Origin: Gautieria morchelliformis
Lineage: Eukaryota > Basidiomycota > Agaricomycetes > Gomphales > Gomphaceae
Length of the DNA stretch: 64,000 nucleotides
Reading direction: 5' to 3'
NCBI GenBank assembly: GCA_015179125.1
Contig: WHVA01000025.1
Location: forward strand, 248,001 to 312,000
Shown here piece by piece: positions 56,051 to 64,000 of the stretch. The translations under genes were made by a program, and so were the position numbers. The notes below the pieces were generated by a model that did not search any database, was not told the DNA's origin, and worked only from the letters and a program-made list of their open reading frames with translations. Positions within the stretch are counted from its first letter, which is position 1. Every line of letters starts with the position of its first letter.

Positions 56051-58161
56051 TCACTTTCCGACTCTGCATAACCCATCACTGTCCCAGTTTTCTGAGCCAA
56101 CCCCTGCGCCAACAATGAAAAGAGCCTCAGGATCATAATTATTCTTGATCTCGCTGAGACGCGCAAAATTAGGTCCAAAGAAAGTTGTCTGGAAATCTGG
56201 TTCGCGGACATCTGCCTCGTTCGAGTAGGAGCCGCCCCCCGGACCTGCTAACGCGCCGAGGATGGGAACCTGGCTGTGTGTCATATCTTCAAGGATCGTC
56301 TCGACCTCGTCCGGTGTTGTTGAATCAAAAAACTGTGAAGCAATGATGACCTTAATTCGTTCGTAACGTAACCATTTGAGTGATCGATAGCCCCGCAGGC
56401 GTGTGGTGGACTCACGTGTGTTTTAGCCGTACGCCATTTGGGAGTGACTGCAGAGCTTATGTTCGCATTTCTGGACACTTGCCCACCTGCAACCAGACAT
56501 TCGGTGATACTATAAGTTCGTGAGTCTCTAACAGTTCTCTGAAATATATTGCAAACGAACCTTATTATACCACCATCAAGTAGTGCCTTGTACGCGGCCC
56601 CAATCGCTGTCGCATTTTGACGATAAACGTCATTCGATAAGAGCCGCGACCCAAGAACTCCTTCACCCCCTGCTTGATCATCAAGAGTTTTACTGATCAG
56701 TATATCGTTTATGTTTGACTGATTGATTGAGATTTCGAAAGAGAACCCAAGTTCAGACACTGCATTCAAGAATGGCGCGAGCGATGCGTTCGCAGCTGCG
56801 ATAGTTGTGTTGGGGATATAGGTTTCAATAAACCCAATGAACGTCGGCGGAGTAGCGGCCCAACTAAGGAATTGACTAGGGTGCAATAGATCCATGTCGA
56901 ATATATGTTGCGCATGCAACGTGCTCACTGTGCTCACATCTTCCGTCGAGTTCAGTATAATGGTCGTAATATGATGGATAGCATCGAAGGTCGGGAATAC
57001 GCGGAAAGTTGCACTGATGATGACTCCCCAACTACCAGCACCGCCGCCTCGCAGGGCCCAGAAAACTGCACGCACATGGTAAACAGCGGCATGAAATCAA
57101 GTATGAATAGATCACTTACGATCAGGATTCGAAACTTCGTTGGCAGTTACAAGGCTCCCGTCTGCAATTACAATCTGGAACTCTGCGTAACGCATTAGGG
57201 TGTGTAAAAACACAGGTCTCTGTTTGTACCTAAGGCATTGTCTGCGGCAAGGCCAAGAGTGGGAGAAATCACGGAATGACCAGCTCCTTGAATGTATCCT
57301 CCTGCAGCGACCGCAGTGCTAGATGTTGCCCCCACGAATATTTTTCCTTGGGTTTTGGCGGCCAGATACAGTGTATGCATGCCCACACCACTACCAACAG
57401 TAACGGCACTACCCATATTTATTCCCCCTACTTGGAAAGACTCGTGGAAGGTGATATCCTGGAAGTTCCGTGTCCACAGAAGTAACGAATTCTTCGCAGT
57501 GGAGCGACCCAGAAGATCATGACCTGAAGCCTTAACTGCGACCCTGAGATTGTGAGCCTGAGCAAAGCGTACACCAGCCTTCCATAAGGGTTAGAGTGGA
57601 TAAATTCATTGAGAATATTGATCGAGCTCTCACCTGGATGTGTGCAGCCGTAGTAGCATTCACACCGAAAATAGGAACATCTCCTTGCCCGCAGTTGGTG
57701 GAGTTCCGGAAACAGAGCGATGGCGGGTTCGAATCATAGTCCTGACGTCGAGAACCGCAATTATAAGAGTTATACAGGTATAGTAATCCATCACAGTACC
57801 TGCTCCCAATTGACCTGTATATCCATAGCGCATACAAGGTGACATCAGTGTTCCTGATGAATAACGAGATGCTCACTTGAAGCATGGAACCCGGAATATT
57901 ATCTCTGAAAATACCACTTTGCCACTCGGCATCTGGACAGCCTCCCGGGAGGGTCATGCAAAGCTTTGCGGAAGGCACGACGTTTATTAAACGACCATCG
58001 ACTGAAGAATTGAATGCGGCCAGTTGATCACTTGTTGGGAAAGAGGAATCACCTGGCTGCGAGCGACATTTAGGTGATGACACTGCAGCTACCACGGAGG
58101 TCAAGAAAAGCTGGAAAAGCTGGAAGACAAGACGTTGTGAAAGGGCGAGACGAAGCATCAT
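56051..58161 (-). CDS. Secreted FAD-linked oxidoreductase (berberine-bridge type)
   Basis: The start MMLRLALSQRLVFQLFQLFL is a signal peptide. The FAD-binding (PCMH) domain shows LRVAVKASGHDLLGRST, with the histidine that usually carries FAD, then GAGVGMHTLYLAAKTQG-like VGSGVGMHTLYLAAK, GGYIQGAGHSVISPTLGL and FQIVIADGSLVTANEVSNPD. WALRGGGAGSWGVIISATFR follows, then a substrate domain. The BBE-type C-terminus SYSNEADVREPDFQTTFFG and EIKNNYDPEALFIVGAGVGS ends at TGA 56051-56053. At least six short introns are needed. Several Asn-X-Ser/Thr sites fit secretion. Such fungal enzymes oxidise sugars, alcohols or secondary metabolites with O2; the substrate cannot be told. Its last bases and 3' flank are copied at 1879-2195. 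Confidence 0.9.
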
Positions 58162-58347
58162 CGTACATCACCAATCCTGAGCTCGGTGACTTTATAGAAA
58201 GCGTGGATTTCAGATCCAGACCCTGTCAGTACATGTGACGGAGAACTTGAAGCGCGCGGCGCGCCTGTTCTTTGTTTATAAAGTAAGTATCCACGTCGCC
58301 GCTCGGACGTTGGGAAAAACGCGCCGCAAGCCGAGAGCACGCACGGC

Positions 58348-58454
58348 GTCCATGGACCTGGTAACCCTAATTCGTTAGTAAGATGCGTGTACAATACATG
58401 TGGGTGGCGACAATAGCTACATATCATCTATCATCACCTCTCGGAACTCGAGCG
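58348..58454. repeat. Dispersed repeat, copy 2
   Basis: Partner of 3604-3713 in the same orientation. It lies about 190 bases upstream of the oxidoreductase start codon. Confidence 0.7.
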
Positions 58455-59881
58455 AGCGGCCTTACGTAAGTTTTGCCTGCAAGAAGTCGCTCAAGCTGAT
58501 TAGATCCGGTCAGACTTTCACGGTGTACAGTTCAAATTCACTGCAAAGTTCATCATCTGGAGGCTGTTTATGTCAAAGTATCAGACTAGTCTAACGCTAC
58601 ATCGGCGAGATACTGCATACTTACAGAGCATTCCCCGTATTGGTTTTTACCTGCGTTACGACGCACAAGCGCTTGTCGGGTTGAGAATTAGGCAGCGCCA
58701 GTTTTTTTTTCTGAAGCGTGGACTTGAGAGCACCCCGGCCGTTGACACTCCGTCCATGGACGACGATGTCGTGGCTTGTTGTCCGTGTCCGTGTCTGTGT
58801 CCGTGTCCGTCATGCTGCTCGTTGTAACTGGCGAGTCAGGTCGGTGTGCTGTTTGTCTTAGTTTGGTGTGGCCGCGCTCTCTTCGCTCGGAATCCCCAGT
58901 ATTGGGATGCAAGGAACCTTCACGAAATTCAATGGAACAGTGCTGTGGAAACATGTCTGACGTTGAATCCAACCAGGTTAGCCCGATACAATCTAATTAT
59001 CGTATGACTGCGAAGCACCTTGGAAGTCCAATATATTCTCGCTGCATGTCGTCATTCTAATAATATCATACTAAGTTATAAAACTGCGACCACGTCGCAC
59101 CGATCCCCTCAATCGGGCCACCGCGAACAGCTCTACGTCACCAGACAGCTGATACACCGAATGCACCATGTCATGGATACCATGTTGTTGTGCCCCATGT
59201 CTTAGCTAGTCTTCATCCTCGGCCGACCTCTTCCACTACATCCAGGACGCCGAATTAGGAGCTTTCTCGCGTTTCCATATCCATAAATACTGCCACGATG
59301 ACATGACGCCTCTACTGAGACTATCTAGCATCGCCATAGAATCAAAACCTCGCGCACACTCAGGGCCTGGAACTTGCAATTTTAGGTCATAATCTTCTGC
59401 TTCGTCATGTTCATCTTTTCCCATCCTCATATATCTCACGGTGGCGATGTGGAACGATGCCATCTGCATCGGTCGTCTTCGTCATATGAGGCGAGCTTGT
59501 CGCGGTTTGCTTTCGTTGTTCTGCTGACGCTCACTCACTTACATGCCGCTCGACTTCAAATTCCTTGAAAGGAAAACCCTTCTGAATCACTTCCAGCCTA
59601 TGCCAGCCCGATGTAATAAACAATCTGCCGAAATTCCTCAGGCGGCTAACTATATATGATGCTTCTACGTTGCCTTAGCTGAATTGATTCTATCATCCAT
59701 CAGTCACGTCCCCTTGGCAAAAATCACTGATATAGAATGTTATATGCTGTGAATATCTATGACCTGGCAGCACCCATGCCAAGAATCTTATATATACACG
59801 TTCCGGGGTCTGCTACTCTAACCCACATCGCTACGCAAACCTTAGTACCTCGTCTGCATTCCAGTTTTTCTTTCTTATATC
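58455..59881. other. No gene recognised
   Basis: It contains a short GTGTCC microsatellite at about 58780-58811 and several short frames. A 77-residue minus frame (59236-59469) has protein-like composition but no recognisable motif. Confidence 0.5.
58780..58811 (+). repeat. GTGTCC microsatellite
   Basis: Five to six near-perfect GTGTCC/GTCCGT units in tandem. Confidence 0.8.
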
Positions 59882-61627
59882 ATGTCTCAGGCGGACCCCT
59901 CGGCTGTTATCCAGGCGCTATCAGACATGTACGTACTTACCACACTGAGTGAGATGCAGAAGAACTTACCTGGACTAGCTTTGCGGTCAACTTTACCATG
60001 GTCGCAGCGTCCGGTATGCGTACATGACCCCCTATCTAATTCCATGATTTCCATAGCTTGTTTACAGCACTGCTCATCTACGACACTCTTCTCACTATGC
60101 CATCTGAGATCAAGCACATTTGGTGCAAGACCGTCAAAATTGGCACCATTCTCTATTTATTTGCTCGTTACCTGTCCATCGTTGGGTCTCTTGTTATCGT
60201 ATGTGACATTTTATCTGCCGTGTCCTTTGAGGTATATTATGACAATGCTCTCATGTGTAACACCCTTACTGATTAGAATGAGTATCTAGTATGACTTGTA
60301 TTCTTTATGAAGAAGCAATCTAGAGACTCATATATTCAAAGGAGATGTAAGATTATAAGTCACCTAGTTAATGTTTTAGATACTCTTATTCTGATTGGTG
60401 TACAGGGTGAGTGATTATACCCATATATTTCTCAGGCAGAAGGATCAACACATTTTATTTCCTAGGCCTTCTCCTAGCTCGCACCTATGCTATTTCCCTT
60501 CAGAATCAAAGAGTTTTGGGTGTCCTTGGGCTGCTTATTCTTGGGGCTACTATCATTAATGTGGTATGTCCCTACGCAGGCTTTGTATAAATAGCATAAA
60601 TTCATTTCACTGCATATAGGATATTTCTGTTTTGGACAACTGCCCTCCCCATGGTTCACAATTTAATACATTGACATTATACTGAGTCTGATTTTCTGCC
60701 TAGATTAACACTGACAAATCCTTCAGGTGTAAGATCTAGGGACCTGTATTTGTCCAATTTGTCTCTGAATACCTTTGACAGTGTCTGCCATCAATAATGT
60801 TGCTGTAATCCTTTCTGACACTGGAGTTGTGATAGTAACCATTCTGAGCTCAATTCAAACCCTGAGGCTTTGGCAGAAAGGTGATATTTGGGATAAGAAA
60901 CTTCTTATTAGTCTAGTGATTTACCAAGGTGAGCATACAACATGTTGCTTATATACATGGACATATCACTAATATACAGGCAAGGCTTTGTCAGATATGG
61001 GTATGGAATATTATTCCTATGATATTTCATATGTCTGATTCATATTCAGATTTGTGCTTACAATTACTTTGACTAGTACTATCACAGCAAAGGTACACTT
61101 ACTTATAAACCTGTTGAGCTTCAGAGTTTACTTGATGTTCTCTCACAATTCAGGTGTTAAGGGTATGTAAGGTATTGACCATGATAATAAAATGCTAATA
61201 TCAGCTCCTTTGTGACATGAAGTCAAATGTTGCAGGCTGCTTAAACAATCTCCAGAACAGGTATCTTCTCACCAATTTAAGAAGGAAGATATGATTGTAC
61301 TAACAGTGCACATATAGCTTGTCAATAATTATTGTCTGCCAATTCCACTTAACTCTCAAAGAGAGACACAGTCAACGTAACAACCCCTCATTACCCTCTC
61401 TTTCATTCACCAGCTTCCAAGCAGCCAGACGAAGTGTCCACAATGCCATAGTGGCTGAATTTGGGAACCCTTGCTTGAGCCAGGATTTTAGTGCTGAGGC
61501 CTTAGAGCACAATGAGGCTGATCAGGAAAGCCAGCAGTCACCTGGTGAGGCTGGGTCAACTGGAATAGAGTTGGATGAATTTCCTTGGGCAACTGGATAT
61601 CCTGGAGATGTAGAAATGGCCAGCTGA
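59882..61627 (+). CDS. DUF6533-domain membrane protein
   Basis: The N-terminus MSQADPSAVIQALSD is followed, after short introns, by the DUF6533 block: LFTALLIYDTLLTMPSEIKH, IWCKTVKIG, TILYLFARYLSIVGSLVI. Later exons give further membrane segments: GLLLARTYAISLQNQRVLGV, LLILGATIINV, AINNVAVILSDTGVVIVTIL and FVLTITLTST. The hydrophilic tail has AARRSVHNAIVAEFGNP and an acidic end to the stop at 61625-61627. This seven-helix-like family is expanded in mushrooms; its role is unknown. Exons 1-3 have normal CpG content, but from about 60250 CpG nearly disappears while the membrane frames stay readable. Exon borders between 60.2 and 61.3 kb are not all certain. Confidence 0.75.
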
Positions 61628-62339
61628 TTGTCTCCAGTGAGTAGTTAGCATCTCCTTCAGGCATGGGTTAATGGTTCAGTAGGATCTGGAAGAACAGCGG
61701 AGGGTTAAGGACAGCATCCAAGCCAATGAGTCATAGCCATGATTCTACTATAAACCCCCTAGCAGAGTGACACACAGCAACTTACATCAACCTACCTTTC
61801 TAATCTATTGCACCCTTGGAAATTGGTAGCAATAGAAAATGTAGCTATTTGCTCACTCCCATACCATCAAAAACCTGTAGATACATATATATTCTGTGAT
61901 GTTTTGAGTTTGACTGTGTTCATAATTCATTATTACTGTGCTTACTGAAAATATTATTTGTGTTTTGTTGCTGGGAGTCAATGAACTGTGTACAGAGTAG
62001 GGAAGAATGACACAAAGCCACAGACAGTCATGCACATAATTCCCCAGCAACATGCCATTGTGGTTGAAGGACAAACAAACTAGACCAACCTTCCTTCCAC
62101 GGTCAGAAGGGCTGGGTGCAGAGGGGCAGTCAAGCACATTGAAGCACAGGGTCAAGAGCAGAAATATCAGAGAACGACAAACAGCTCCAGACAGTCATGC
62201 ACACAACCTCTGTGTTCCACCTTGATCAAAAAGAGAGTGAAAGGTTGGATCTATCAATGGAAGGGGGCCACGTCACATCAGGCTTGCTGCCCACATAGGC
62301 ATCCCCAAAATATAAATGGGGGATGTTTGGGAACATCCC
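61628..62339. other. Intergenic inside the CpG desert, no gene recognised
   Basis: Two copies of the word CAGACAGTCATGCACA (about 62022 and 62193) and a small hairpin CATCCCC...GGGGGATG near 62302 are the only structures seen. Confidence 0.45.
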
Positions 62340-63131
62340 TGAATGCATTCAAGAACAGGTCAAGCAGATGGCTGCTGGCCATCAGGTGGACAGAACATGG
62401 CACCCATTACACTAGACAGGGAGTTACTGGATTGAGACATCAATTTATGCTCAAGGGCTGTAATGTGACCTAGTTGGTCTCTCACAAAGTGAGAGACATC
62501 ATCAGCAGGGTTGGGGTCAATATCCCTTATGGACCTGGACAGAACATGCTTCTTCCTAAGAAGGCTGTCCTGTATGTCTTTTTCAGCACATGAGGTGATA
62601 AGAAGGCAGAGATTAGATGGCAGTTTTGCTGCTTCACTGCCAAGGACAGACAAGAGACCCTTGTGAGATTCCTCGTCCCTGCTCTCATCCAATGCATCAA
62701 TAACCATCACCGTCAGTCCAATGGTGGTTAGGCCCTGAGCAGGACCTAGAATGAAGTTCTCGCTGCTCCCGAACAACTTTCAATAATGACACTTTGTGTG
62801 CTGGATCTAGATCAGCCAGACCAGGAGCAATTGTGCTTAAGAAATTTTTGGGGGAACGTTCTGCCTTATGAGCATGGTCAAAACAGTACAACAATCCGAG
62901 ATGTTTGAGCCTGCCAAATCATCAAGTGACCTCATGAGCAATCGCAGATTTGCCAGCACCTGCAACATTGTTCAAGAAAAATATCCAGGGGATGTTGTCA
63001 CTATCCTGGTTGACCCAGATCTCCCCAACAACGTTCTCATGACCCAGCAGACAGCCTTTTTTAGGATCATATCCAGCTCCTGCTGCATAGGGCATGTCAT
63101 TAAGCTGAACTGCTCCAGCTGGTAGCAAGTG
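62340..63131 (-). pseudogene. NACHT-type NTPase relic (NLR-like)
   Basis: On the minus strand the typical mushroom NACHT entry reads AVQLNDMPYAAGAGYDPKKG, IPWIFFLNNVAGAGKSAIAH (P-loop GAGKSA), then CFDHAHKAERSPKNFLSTIA and LADLDPAHKVSLLKVVREQR. LTTIGLTVMVIDALDESRDE (Walker B) and AAKLPSNLCLLITSCAEKDI follow. The segments lie in different frames with stops between, including one directly after AHEVT. The N-terminal effector and C-terminal repeat domains are missing. It is therefore a truncated, decayed NLR-like gene. The loss of CpG (many TG/CA in place of CG) fits decay by C-to-T change. Confidence 0.78.
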
Positions 63132-64000
63132 TAAGACAGTGACACTGTCTAGTTACAGCTGTGGTTCACACAAGTGCCCACAAGTGCAAACAGTTATTGT
63201 TCTTTCCCTTTGTGACTAACCCTAAAAAACCGTTGCTTAATACTTGCTGTATCTTATCGCCAGTGCCATAGATAATATGATCATGCAACGTCCTCGCCGG
63301 CGGCGACGACCTCAGGTTGTATCAGTTGGAGTGGAAGCGTTGGCTGCACTGGTAGGGGATTTTGCGGAGGCGCAGCGACATTGAGTTAGGCTCAGGAATG
63401 GGCTACGGATTATCAAATCCATTCCTACACAGTAATTGTAAGGAAACACTGTGGGTTATATTGTCTTGAGGCCTTGACGGTGAGACGAGGTAGGATTTCT
63501 GTTTATATAAACACTCTCACACACCATCTAGTCCATACGCAGCGTCAAGCATATCATACATGCCATGGGTGCAGGGTTTGTGCTGTGGTATTTCTTCCAT
63601 GTCATCGTCATCGTCATCATCGCCCACTCCCTCCATTTTCAAACCGTGTGGCACTTCAACCTCGCTCGAAGATGGGACAGCGCTATCATCAGTTCTCACC
63701 CCTATGGTCCACATCTATCGGAATCTCACTGCCATGGGTGCCGCCTGAACTACCTGGTTGAGGAATCGGACCCTGATTAATCGCACCATTCCCGCACAAT
63801 ATGCATGCTTCCCCCATGGCAGACTCAGCATCAGGGGGCCCATTGCCTCATAGAGTGGGAACCCTTTGGCAGCATGGTGGCATGCTTAGGATGTGCCTGG
63901 ATACATGTTAGCAGTCAAAATATGTGTCGGCATGGAGTGCCACCTACTGCGAGGTATGACTGCCACACAGCATCATCCGTGGCTGCATTGATGCCAGATT
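63132..64000. other. No gene recognised
   Basis: It begins with the palindrome AGACAGTGACACTGTCT at about 63133. From 63290 CpG returns, with a short Arg-rich plus frame (MQRPRRRRRPQVVSV). A minus frame at 63517-63714 has an Asp run (GDDDDDDDMEEIPQH) but no recognisable motif. Confidence 0.45.

Larger units (their letters stand above)
60250..63270. other. CpG desert
   Basis: Counting by eye, 60301-61380 holds three CG dinucleotides in 1080 bases, while 59881-60240 holds about fifteen in 360. Low CpG continues to about 63270, after which CGCCGGCGGCGACGAC marks a return to normal. TG and CA are abundant inside. The edges are sharp. It covers the 3' two thirds of the DUF6533 gene and the NACHT relic. 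Confidence 0.85.

Noticed and set aside
59236-59469. 77-residue minus frame MQMASFHIATVRYMRMGKDE
   Set aside because: No motif, no neighbour support, and no splice extension.
63474-63780. Overlapping frames with an Asp run at the right edge
   Set aside because: The Asp run comes from a GAT/GAC microsatellite, and the frames on both strands look equally random.

Overview
The window reads as nuclear DNA of a basidiomycete fungus, most likely an Agaricomycete. The grounds are many short spliceosomal introns (about 47-65 bases), a DUF6533 membrane-protein gene, a NACHT-type NTPase relic, a CxC5-like fragment of the sort found beside KDZ transposons, and a mix of Copia, chromodomain-type Gypsy, DIRS and Tad-like LINE elements. 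All protein names come from reading motifs by eye; no database search was possible.

Left part (1 to about 36.9 kb): a transposon graveyard with almost no host genes. A Copia fragment (1-1878) is joined to a stray copy of the 3' end of an FAD oxidoreductase whose complete gene lies 54 kb away (56.1-58.2 kb). A minus-strand Gypsy element (5043-20368) holds a plus-strand DIRS element (about 9012-15236), which holds a solo LTR (12609-13639). A second solo LTR (19626-20300) splits the Gypsy's own LTR. A second Gypsy with a chromodomain (20637 to about 29525) holds a young, whole-looking Copia element (24133-29391) whose two 498-base LTRs look identical. It abuts a 5'-truncated third Gypsy (about 29525-34196). 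LINE, LTR and Copia pieces fill 34.2-36.9 kb.

Middle part (37.3-43.7 kb): a locally duplicated block. A broken 3' copy of a thiolase gene is followed by two tandem copies of a small basic protein gene of unknown function, then by the intact thiolase (42062-43721, minus, nine exons, 410 residues, with an N-terminal PTS2 peroxisomal signal).

Right part (44-64 kb): ordinary host genes in compact order. These are a five-repeat fasciclin (FAS1) membrane protein, a long disordered Ser/Pro-rich protein, a mitochondrial-type 2-methylisocitrate lyase, a FAM86/EFM3-type methyltransferase, a secreted FAD-linked (berberine-bridge-like) oxidoreductase, a DUF6533 membrane protein, and a NACHT NTPase relic. 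From about 60.25 to 63.27 kb CpG almost vanishes, with a sharp edge inside the DUF6533 gene; this looks like methylation-driven decay.

Functional links: peroxisomal thiolase (last step of beta-oxidation) and 2-methylisocitrate lyase (propionyl-CoA disposal) lie 8 kb apart and could serve the same catabolism. That is inference. The two most striking unexplained items are the tandem small-gene family at 39-41.4 kb and the CpG desert at 60.25-63.27 kb.
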